Assembly: GCA_017745075.1 (NCBI GenBank)
Contig: JAGIAD010000002.1
Span: 372,001 to 436,000, forward strand
DNA from: Sphingobacteriaceae bacterium
GTDB taxonomy: Bacteria; Bacteroidota; Bacteroidia; Sphingobacteriales; Sphingobacteriaceae
Reading direction: 5' to 3'
DNA: 64,000 bases
Below are positions 55,105 to 62,064 of this stretch, piece by piece. The translations under genes and the position numbers were made by a program. The notes beneath the pieces are model-generated. The model was not told where the DNA came from. It saw only the letters and a program-made list of their open reading frames with translations, and searched no databases. Each line of letters opens with the position of its first letter. Within the stretch, counting starts at the first letter, position 1.

Positions 55105-55293
55105 GTGAAATTATTTAACATCGGGCTTACATTGATGATTGTAGCTGTAATTGCATTGCCAATTGTTGCGGTTATCAACCCATCTAACCGCGATTTTGTG
55201 CTTTACGCATTTTATTTCTGCGGCTTGCTCGAACTAATTGGGCTTATCTTTGTTTTATTCCATATCATCACACTAAAAAGAAAGAACCCATGA
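55105..55293 (+). CDS. Small membrane protein, 62 residues
   Basis: Unrecognised. Starts with GTG (no in-frame ATG nearby) and has two membrane segments (IGLTLMIVAVIALPIVAVI and FVLYAFYFCGLLELIGLIFVLFHII) and a basic tail. Its last codons overlap the ATG of the next gene (ATGA), which supports real coding. It is divergent from ileS across 84 bases. Confidence 0.7.
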   Translation: MKLFNIGLTLMIVAVIALPIVAVINPSNRDFVLYAFYFCGLLELIGLIFVLFHIITLKRKNP

Positions 55294-55556
55294 TCAAGCT
55301 GTTAAAATTGCAAAAAGCCGTTTTCGTACTTGTAGCTGGCCTACTTTCTTTTATTGCCTATAAAGTTTTAGATGCCAACCACGTTAAAGGAAGTATTTAT
55401 CTGCAAATGCTGGCAGGTGTGCTCATCATAGTTGGTGCATTATGGCTGTTATACCCCATTTTATTCGCCAAAAAGGATAAAGACGGCAATGCCGAAATCA
55501 TTACCGACCCAACGGTCGAAGTTCCGGCAGATGAAGAAGAAAAGCCCGAAATATAA
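55290..55556 (+). CDS. Small membrane protein, 88 residues
   Basis: Unrecognised. It has two membrane segments (AVFVLVAGLLSFIAYKVL and LQMLAGVLIIVGALWLLYPILF) and an acidic cytoplasmic tail (DPTVEVPADEEEKPEI). Translationally coupled to the preceding small membrane protein, so the two probably form one complex. Confidence 0.72.
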   Translation: MIKLLKLQKAVFVLVAGLLSFIAYKVLDANHVKGSIYLQMLAGVLIIVGALWLLYPILFAKKDKDGNAEIITDPTVEVPADEEEKPEI

Positions 55557-55878
55557 ATATACCTGAAAAGGTAAAAGTCTATTGGCGAAAGATTTACACA
55601 GACATAAAGGCCCTTAACTTAATAACATTGAGCCCAAACCCGGGTGAAAAAAGGTTTTTGAAAAGCAAAAACTGTGTTCCATTTCAATGTTCGTCCTGCT
55701 GTACGCTGTAGCCCTCATACTTCGGGGCTGTCGCTTCCATCAGGTTTAGGGTCCCTGGGACGGAGTAAGAAATAGGGTTTTCTTTCCTGAGCCCTAAATT
55801 TTTCAAAAAAAATAAATTTCATATAGGGGTAAATCTCTTGTGAGTTGTAATAGCTCTAAATTAACAAATAGAGATATT
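55557..55878. other. Intergenic region with a structured element
   Basis: 322 bases without a gene. It contains the element at 55692-55750 and, right of it, a stem AATAGGG / CCCTAAATT (about 55771-55800) with T-rich flanks. Nothing resembling tmRNA, SRP RNA or a known riboswitch was recognised. Confidence 0.5.
55692..55750 (-). repeat. Dispersed-element-like hairpin (CTGATGGAAGCG type)
   Basis: On the minus strand it opens CCTAAACCTGATGGAAGCGA, passes through the hairpin AGCCCCGAAGTATGAGGGCT and closes TACAGCAGGACGA. I recall intergenic elements of Sphingobacteriaceae with the same opening and the AGCAGGAC close, around a variable centre. Only one copy is in the window, so the repeat call rests on memory. 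Confidence 0.45.
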
Positions 55879-56544
55879 ATGATTCCAGCAATTATTATTT
55901 GGGTCTGCAAGAAATACTTTGCACCAAAACGCTACAAAAAATTCTCCTCCCAAAATCCGGCTAATCCAAAAAGTGTTGTTACCGTACTTTTTATGATCTG
56001 CTCATTGCTGCCAGCTTTTGCGCAGCAGAGTAAATTTAATATCAAGCGTAACGGCGAGGTCATTGGGGAGATGTATTTCCAGCAAAAAAATGAAGGAGAA
56101 AATACCTATTTAACCATAACTTCAAAAGTGCAGACACGGTTTGTATTTAAAATCAATGTAGAAACCGAAGATCAGGCCCATTTTAAAAACGGTAAGTTAT
56201 TAACCTCAAACGTAAGCCGGACGGTAAATGGCAATGCCAGAGAGCTTAAAAAAACAGATTGGGTAAATAACCGCTATCAGCTTAAAACCGGCAATAAAAC
56301 CAATACACTCGATCAGCCGATCAGTTATAACATGATGCTTTTGTATATCAAGGAGCCCCTTAATATTTCTGAAATATATTCTGATAATTTCCAATGTTTT
56401 ATTCCCGTTCAAAAAAGTGGTGCACATCAGTACCGCATTAAACTTCCGGATGGAAATTATAACGATTACCATTTTGAAAACGGGATCTGTAAACTGGTTG
56501 TTGTAAATCATTCATTGTACACCATCAGGATGGAAAGAGTTTGA
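55879..56544 (+). CDS. DUF6134-like exported protein
   Basis: The ATG at 55879 gives 221 residues. The hydrophobic signal (VVTVLFMICSLLPAFAQQ) begins only at about residue 35, after a basic stretch (KKYFAPKRYKKF), which is unusual; a start at the internal Met would be too short for a signal. The mature part (FNIKRNGEVIGEMYFQQKNEGENTYLTITSKVQTRF) is a beta-rich domain resembling DUF6134. It ends two bases before the epimerase gene, so the two are cotranscribed. Function unknown. Confidence 0.75.
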   Translation: MIPAIIIWVCKKYFAPKRYKKFSSQNPANPKSVVTVLFMICSLLPAFAQQSKFNIKRNGEVIGEMYFQQKNEGENTYLTITSKVQTRFVFKINVETEDQAHFKNGKLLTSNVSRTVNGNARELKKTDWVNNRYQLKTGNKTNTLDQPISYNMMLLYIKEPLNISEIYSDNFQCFIPVQKSGAHQYRIKLPDGNYNDYHFENGICKLVVVNHSLYTIRMERV

Positions 56545-56545
56545 T

Positions 56546-57550
56546 ATGGAAGCTGTAGCAAATAAATATTTAAGGGTGTTGGTTACCGGTGCATCAGGAT
56601 TTATTGGTCGGAAATTAAGCTTTGCTCTCGCAGAAATGGGTTATGATGTCATTGCATTTTGCAGGGATATAAAACATCCATTTTTGATCAATCATAGAAA
56701 TATCCAGTTTGTAACAGGTGATGTTTTGGACCCCGCAAGTTTAGAACGTGCAATGGAAGGTTGTTACCAGGTTTACCATACCGCCGCCATGGCTAAAATG
56801 TGGTGTAAAAACGAGCAGGATTTTTATAATGTAAATGTGATCGGGACAAGGAATGTGCTCAATTGTGCATTAAAACTGGGAATAGAAAGGGTGGTTCATA
56901 CCTCTACCTGTGGGGTATGGGGGCCAAGTTTAAATTTGCCGGTTTCGGAGAACGACCCCCGGGCGGTTGGTTTCCCGATCAGTTATGAACGCACAAAATA
57001 TCTCGCCGAGCTTGAAGTAAAAGAATTTGTAAAAAAGGGACTGGAGGTGGTGATTGTCAATCCATCGAGGGTATACGGCGACGGACCAATTACCGATAGC
57101 AATACCGTAAGTAAAATGGTTACAGGTTATATCAATGGTACCTGGCATTTTATCCCCGGCGATGGAAAAGCAATAGCCAATTATGCTTTTGTTGATGATG
57201 TGGTAGATGGGCATATTGCCGCCATGCAAAATGGAAGAAACGGCGAAAGGTATATTTTAGGCGGAACAGATGTTTCCTTTAACGGCTTTTTCAATACATT
57301 AAAGCAGCTAACCGGGAAGTCGCGCATTTTATATAAAATCCCGGTAAGCATCATTAAGGCCTATAGTTTGTTGGAGTCGGTAAAAACCAGGCTGTTTAAC
57401 CTTACACCATTTTTCCTGCCAGAATTTGCAGATAGGCTGAAATATAATCAGCAATACTCAAGCAATAAGGCCATTGCCGAACTAAATTACAGGATTACAC
57501 CTTTTGTTGTGGGTTTGGGGAAGACCATTAATCATTTTAAATCTAATTAG
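56546..57550 (+). CDS. NAD-dependent epimerase/dehydratase (3-beta-HSD-like)
   Basis: The 334-residue extended SDR has VLVTGASGFIGRKLSFALAEMGYDV, GDVLDPASLERAMEGCYQVYHTAA, catalytic S-x-YERTK (GFPISYERTKYLAELEVKE) and NPSRVYGDG. It resembles the 3-beta-hydroxysteroid dehydrogenase/HpnA-like branch of the epimerase family. Substrate unknown. It sits between a DUF6134-like gene and a short-chain dehydrogenase. Confidence 0.9.
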   Translation: MEAVANKYLRVLVTGASGFIGRKLSFALAEMGYDVIAFCRDIKHPFLINHRNIQFVTGDVLDPASLERAMEGCYQVYHTAAMAKMWCKNEQDFYNVNVIGTRNVLNCALKLGIERVVHTSTCGVWGPSLNLPVSENDPRAVGFPISYERTKYLAELEVKEFVKKGLEVVIVNPSRVYGDGPITDSNTVSKMVTGYINGTWHFIPGDGKAIANYAFVDDVVDGHIAAMQNGRNGERYILGGTDVSFNGFFNTLKQLTGKSRILYKIPVSIIKAYSLLESVKTRLFNLTPFFLPEFADRLKYNQQYSSNKAIAELNYRITPFVVGLGKTINHFKSN

Positions 57551-57563
57551 ATTAAGATTATCG

Positions 57564-57672
57564 TCCTCGTTTGTAACGAGGATAGTTGAGAGCCACATTT
57601 GTAATGTGGATTATAGAGTTGTCAAAAGTCAATACAATCGACATTCTCCTGCATCCTCGTTGCAAACGAGGA
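57564..57672. repeat. Three hairpins of the ATTTGTAAT type
   Basis: TCCTCGTT-TGT-AACGAGGA (57564-57582), CCACATT-TGT-AATGTGG (57593-57609) and TCCTCGTT-GCA-AACGAGGA (57654-57672). The first and third share their stem. The design is that of the array at 1721-1825. It lies in the 141-base spacer between two cotranscribed-looking genes. Confidence 0.75.
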
Positions 57673-57691
57673 CGATATAAAAAAGATATAA

Positions 57692-58483
57692 ATGAAACAA
57701 TTAACCGTATTAATTACAGGGGCAAGTGAGGGTTTGGGAAAATCTTTCGCTATCGAATCGGCCAGGCGTGGCCTCAGATTGGTATTGGTTTCGCTGCCCG
57801 ACAGTGGTTTGGAACACCTCGCAAATTATCTCCGGGTAAATTTTAACTGCAAAGTATTCTGCATCGAGATCGATTTGACCAAAAGCAATGCAGCAACAGA
57901 AATATTCAGCAAATTAAAAGAAGATAAAATTGAGCTTAACGTTTTGATCAACAATGCAGGCTTGGGAAACTGGAGTTGGTTTGAAGATAAAAATGTAGAT
58001 TTTTACCGCAAACAGATCGACCTTAACATTACGAATACCGTGCTGCTTACCCGTTTGTTTTTAAACCACATTGATAAAAACACCGCAAGTTATATTTTAA
58101 ACGTCGGGAGTTTGGGTGAACATTTTATTGTCCCGAAAAAGCAGGTTTATGGAGCAACCAAGTCTTTTATAGGCTATTTTACCCGTTGTTTACAACTGGA
58201 GTTAAGCGGTTCGAATGTACACATCAGTTTGCTTAGTCCTGGTGGAATTAATACCAAGCCCGAATTATTGGTCATGAACAATGAATTGAAAGGTTTTGCA
58301 AAAGCAACTATTTTAGAAGCCGATTATGTAGCCAAAACAGCTATAGATGGTATGCTGAAGGGGAAAAAAGAAATTATACCGGGTTTTGCCAATCGCTTTT
58401 TGCTTGTGCTCGATAAAATTATACCGGGCTTTTTAAAAGAAATCATTATTAGGCGTAAATTGAAATCGATTTTAACAACATAG
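57692..58483 (+). CDS. Short-chain dehydrogenase/reductase
   Basis: The 263-residue classical SDR has TVLITGASEGLGKSFAIESA, NVLINNAGLGNW and the active site ASYILNVGSLG...KKQVYGATKSF (Ser, Tyr, Lys). It may form a small reductive pathway with the epimerase upstream. No hint of substrate. Confidence 0.93.
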   Translation: MKQLTVLITGASEGLGKSFAIESARRGLRLVLVSLPDSGLEHLANYLRVNFNCKVFCIEIDLTKSNAATEIFSKLKEDKIELNVLINNAGLGNWSWFEDKNVDFYRKQIDLNITNTVLLTRLFLNHIDKNTASYILNVGSLGEHFIVPKKQVYGATKSFIGYFTRCLQLELSGSNVHISLLSPGGINTKPELLVMNNELKGFAKATILEADYVAKTAIDGMLKGKKEIIPGFANRFLLVLDKIIPGFLKEIIIRRKLKSILTT

Positions 58484-58500
58484 TATCTGAAATAACAAGC

Positions 58501-59067
58501 TTGGAAAATAACGATACCCATCTTATCGGATTAATTAAAAGCGGTAATAAGCAGGCTTTTGACGAAGTGTTTTTAAAACATTTCAAAAGTCTGCATGCCT
58601 ATGCTTTCACTATAATCAGAGATCAGGATGATGCTGAAGAGATTGTTCAGAATGTGTTTGTGCGCATCTGGACAAAAAGAGAACAGCTCAAAGAAGATGG
58701 GTTTTTAAAATCATTTCTATACCGTTCGGTACATAATGAAAGTTTAAATTACCTCAAACATCAAAAAGTGAGGTCGAATTTTAATGTTCATTATACTGAT
58801 GCATTAAAGAACGATACCGGAAATTTAAATACGGAGATTATGGCAACAGAACTTGAAAAAAATATCCATTCGGCAATAAACGAACTGCCAGAGAAATGCC
58901 GGAATGTATTCCAGTTGAGCAGGTTCGACCAGATGAAATACCAGGAGATTGCTGATGCATTAAATATTTCTATCAAAACAGTTGAAAATCAGATGGGGAA
59001 AGCGTTAAAAATTTTACGGCTTAAGGTTGTCGATTTTTTGGTGCTCATTTTTTTATTATTGAAATAA
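58501..59067 (+). CDS. ECF-type RNA polymerase sigma factor (FecI-like)
   Basis: The 188-residue protein starts with TTG at 58501, with no ATG in frame between it and the preceding stop 18 bases upstream. Region 2 (HAYAFTIIRDQDDAEEIVQNVFVRIWTKRE) and region 4 (INELPEKCRNVFQLSRFDQMKYQEIADALNISIKTVENQMGKALKILR) are clear. The C-terminus is hydrophobic (VVDFLVLIFLLLK), seen in many Bacteroidota ECF factors. Followed after four bases by fecR. Confidence 0.95.
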   Translation: MENNDTHLIGLIKSGNKQAFDEVFLKHFKSLHAYAFTIIRDQDDAEEIVQNVFVRIWTKREQLKEDGFLKSFLYRSVHNESLNYLKHQKVRSNFNVHYTDALKNDTGNLNTEIMATELEKNIHSAINELPEKCRNVFQLSRFDQMKYQEIADALNISIKTVENQMGKALKILRLKVVDFLVLIFLLLK

Positions 59068-59071
59068 GCTT

Positions 59072-60022
59072 ATGGATAAAAACTCTACAAATATTAATGA
59101 TGACCTACTGGCAAAATACCTGCTTGGAGAGGCTACTGTGCCCGAGAGCAAGCAGGTCGAAGCCTGGGCTTCATCAAATCCCGATCACCGTAAGCAGTTG
59201 GAGGATTTCAGGAGTATATTGGAGGCCAGTAAACTTCAGATCGACCATTCTATAGACGAACATGAGGCTTTGGAGCGGTTAAATATCCGTTTGCAACGCG
59301 AGAGAAAATCAATTAACTATAAATTGATTTTACGTTGGGTGGCGCTTATCGCCATCATTTTCAGTGCAGGTTTATTTTGTTACAACAATTTAATCGGCAA
59401 TAAGATCAATGTAAGCAGTGGCGGCGAAACTTTAACCCAGGTTCTGCCTGATGGTTCTACTGCTATATTGAACAAACAGTCATCCATATCTTTTGTAGGA
59501 GGATTTTTTAATAAAACGCGTGCGGTAAAATTAAAAGGAGAAGCATTTTTTAATGTAAGTGCCGATAAATCGAAACCGTTTGTTATCAATATCAACGATG
59601 TGCAGGTAACCGTTGTGGGCACTGCATTTAATGTTAAAGGTGATGAAAAAGAAACTATCGTAATTGTAGAAAGCGGTATTGTAAAGGTGAATAACCAAAA
59701 AGACAGTGTGCGTTTAACAGCGGGAGAAAAAGTAGAAGTAAGCCTGAATCAGGTGCATTTAACCAAAGGTCAAAGTCAGGGAAAGTTGTATAATTATTAT
59801 TATACCAATGAGCTGATCTGCGAGGCAACACCGCTTGCTGATCTGGTTTTAGTGCTCAACGAAAAATTTAAGAGCAATATTGTAATCGCGAACCCAGCCC
59901 TAAAGACACTGCCCATCAGTACTACTTTTAAAAAAGAATCGCTTAAAGAAATCTTAGATGTAATTGCCGAAACTTTTAAAATAAAGGTAGAGTACGGGCA
60001 GAATGTGATTAAACTCAAATAA
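59072..60022 (+). CDS. FecR-family anti-sigma factor
   Basis: The 316-residue protein has an N-terminal cytoplasmic sigma-binding part (LLAKYLLGEATVPESKQVEAW), one membrane helix (WVALIAIIFSAGLFCYN), the FecR domain (SGGETLTQVLPDGSTAILNKQSSI, GEAFFNVSADKSKPFVININ) and a C-terminal DUF4974-type domain (TPLADLVLVLNEKF, KESLKEILDVIAETFKIKVEY). It transmits a periplasmic signal to the sigma factor encoded just upstream. Confidence 0.96.
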   Translation: MDKNSTNINDDLLAKYLLGEATVPESKQVEAWASSNPDHRKQLEDFRSILEASKLQIDHSIDEHEALERLNIRLQRERKSINYKLILRWVALIAIIFSAGLFCYNNLIGNKINVSSGGETLTQVLPDGSTAILNKQSSISFVGGFFNKTRAVKLKGEAFFNVSADKSKPFVININDVQVTVVGTAFNVKGDEKETIVIVESGIVKVNNQKDSVRLTAGEKVEVSLNQVHLTKGQSQGKLYNYYYTNELICEATPLADLVLVLNEKFKSNIVIANPALKTLPISTTFKKESLKEILDVIAETFKIKVEYGQNVIKLK

Positions 60023-60027
60023 TACCT

Positions 60028-61881
60028 ATGCGCGCCCTCAAAATTACTGCTGTTTTTCTCACGATGTTCTGTTCTCTGTTAAAAGCCCAGTCTACTTTAT
60101 CCAGGAATATTTCCCTCAACATAGAACAACAGAAATTAAGTGCTGTTTTAGGCGCCATTGAAGAGAAAGGTGGCTTCCGGTTTTCTTACAACAGCAACAT
60201 TTTGCCGGTCGATAGTTTGGTGACTATCCATGAAAATAATCTGAATATTGCCGAAACACTGGATAAATTACTAAGCCATCGGTTCGAATACCGTCAATCT
60301 GGTAATTTTGTTATCATCAGGTATGCACCGCTTGAACTTGTTCTGCTGATTAATGAATCAGTCGGTAATCCGGAACTTTATACCATTTCCGGACAGGTTG
60401 TAGATAAACGGACAAATAAACCGATCCAGGATGCCAGTATTTATGAAAAAAATCTGCTGGTTTCTGAAATATCAGATGAGAACGGTTATTTTTCTATGCG
60501 ATTAAAGAATATTACACAGCCTATATCGCTAACTGTAAGTAAAGAAAATTACAAATCTACGGTTACCCATTTTTTGGCCGAGGTAAACATCAGGCCTAAA
60601 AAAGAAAATACAGGCGAGGCTTTTATCAGTGGAAATTTAAGCAATGTAGAAAAAACCTGGTTAGGGAATGCCCTGGTAACTGCACAACAAAAAATCCAGT
60701 CGATCAATATCGGCGGATTTATTTCTAAAGCGCCATTTCAGTTTTCCCTGATCCCGAAATTAAACTCACATGGTTCATTAAGCGGGCAGGTGGTAAATAA
60801 ATTTTCACTTAATGTAATCGGGGCTTACAGTGCCGGGGTAGACGGTGCCGAAATCGGTTTCGGTTTTAATATAGATAAAAGTGATGTGCAATATTTTCAG
60901 TTTGCCGGGGCCTTCAATATGGTGGGAAGAGATGTACGCGGTGTACAGATAGGGGGCTTTTTTAATTATGTTATAGGAGATGTTAGGGCAGCACAGATTG
61001 CCTTGGCCTACAACCGTGTAGGTAAAAATTTCGAAGGTTTTCAGGTTGGCGGGGTTTACAATAAAGTGAATGAGGATTTTAGCGGGATGCAGGTATCATT
61101 GGGTTTAAATGACATAGGCAAAAACTTTAGCGGTTTCCAGGTTGGAGCGCTAAATCTTATTTCCATGAAACAGGAAGGCTTTCAGATTGGGGTTGGGGGC
61201 AATATTGTAAAAGGGAAATCCCGGGGCTTTCAGATCGGCGGAATTGCCAATTTAAATCAAGAATCGGATGGATTAAATATAGCAGGATTAGCAAATTATA
61301 CTGCAACTACTGCAAATGGATTACAAACAGGCACAATCAATTATGCTAAAAATTTAAAGGGTATACAGCTTGGTGTTTTTAACATCTCTGATGAAAATGA
61401 TGGTTACTCAATCGGACTGATTAATATTGCTTTTAAGGGCTATCACAAATTTAGTATGAGTACCAACGAGAGCACAACTTACAATTTGGCCTACAAAGGA
61501 GGGAGTAAACGTTTATACAATATGCTGATGTTTGGTATGAACACCAAATCTTCAGAAAAAATGTATACCGGTGGGTTGGGCTTTGGCAAGGAAATGAAAT
61601 TGTTCAAAAGTGTTTCTTTAAATCCCGAAATCAGCAGTCAGCTTGTATACCAGGGCAGTTGGGCCGTTAACCTGCTGAACAAATTTGAACTCCCCGTAAA
61701 CATTAGGTTAAATAAGTGGCTTGCTATTCAAGGCGGTCCATCTGTAAATGTGTATTACACCAAACAGAACACCAAAATTGGTGCGTTTGGCCTGTTACAA
61801 GAAAAACATCGTGATTTTACTTTTAAAGATTCGAGATATACAGGCTGGATTGGCTGGAATGTGGGATTGGTGGTTTTATAA
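60028..61881 (+). CDS. STN - CarboxypepD_reg - surface-repeat protein
   Basis: The 617-residue protein has a signal peptide (ALKITAVFLTMFCSLLKA), an STN domain (about 25-105: LSRNISLNIEQQKLSAVLGAIEEKGGFRFSY), a CarboxypepD_reg domain (about 119-195: ISGQVVDKRTNKPIQDASIY) and then, about 256-471, a dozen repeats of 14-16 residues of the form (F/V)QxGGxxNxxG, such as GVQIGGFFNYVIGD, GFQVGGVYNKVNED and GFQIGGIANLNQES. The repeats recall the LA_2272-type surface repeat and suggest a beta-solenoid or barrel. A C-terminal strand-rich part ends at VGLVVL. There is no TonB-dependent receptor barrel or plug. It follows fecR by five bases. Confidence 0.85.
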   Translation: MRALKITAVFLTMFCSLLKAQSTLSRNISLNIEQQKLSAVLGAIEEKGGFRFSYNSNILPVDSLVTIHENNLNIAETLDKLLSHRFEYRQSGNFVIIRYAPLELVLLINESVGNPELYTISGQVVDKRTNKPIQDASIYEKNLLVSEISDENGYFSMRLKNITQPISLTVSKENYKSTVTHFLAEVNIRPKKENTGEAFISGNLSNVEKTWLGNALVTAQQKIQSINIGGFISKAPFQFSLIPKLNSHGSLSGQVVNKFSLNVIGAYSAGVDGAEIGFGFNIDKSDVQYFQFAGAFNMVGRDVRGVQIGGFFNYVIGDVRAAQIALAYNRVGKNFEGFQVGGVYNKVNEDFSGMQVSLGLNDIGKNFSGFQVGALNLISMKQEGFQIGVGGNIVKGKSRGFQIGGIANLNQESDGLNIAGLANYTATTANGLQTGTINYAKNLKGIQLGVFNISDENDGYSIGLINIAFKGYHKFSMSTNESTTYNLAYKGGSKRLYNMLMFGMNTKSSEKMYTGGLGFGKEMKLFKSVSLNPEISSQLVYQGSWAVNLLNKFELPVNIRLNKWLAIQGGPSVNVYYTKQNTKIGAFGLLQEKHRDFTFKDSRYTGWIGWNVGLVVL

Positions 61882-61946
61882 AAAGACCTATAAGGTTTCA
61901 GAAACCCACGCATGGGGTACGTGTCTCCACGGACCGAAAGATATTA

Positions 61947-61988
61947 ACTCGTAGTTCGTGAAGGTACGAACCACGAGCGATATTTTTT
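61947..61988 (+). terminator. Terminator-like hairpin after the sigma/FecR operon
   Basis: Arms CTCGTAGTTCG and CGAACCACGAG (one mismatch) followed by CGATATTTTTT. A smaller GGTTT/AAACC hairpin precedes it at 61893-61905. Confidence 0.6.
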
Positions 61989-62064
61989 ATCCAAGATAAA
62001 TAGCTATTGCATTTCGGGTTAGAAATCCTGATTCCAAACTCCCAACTGAAAACTCCAAACTCAC

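Noticed and set aside
55557..55878. Riboswitch, tmRNA or SRP RNA
   Set aside because: Hairpins are present but none of the conserved core sequences of these RNAs could be found.
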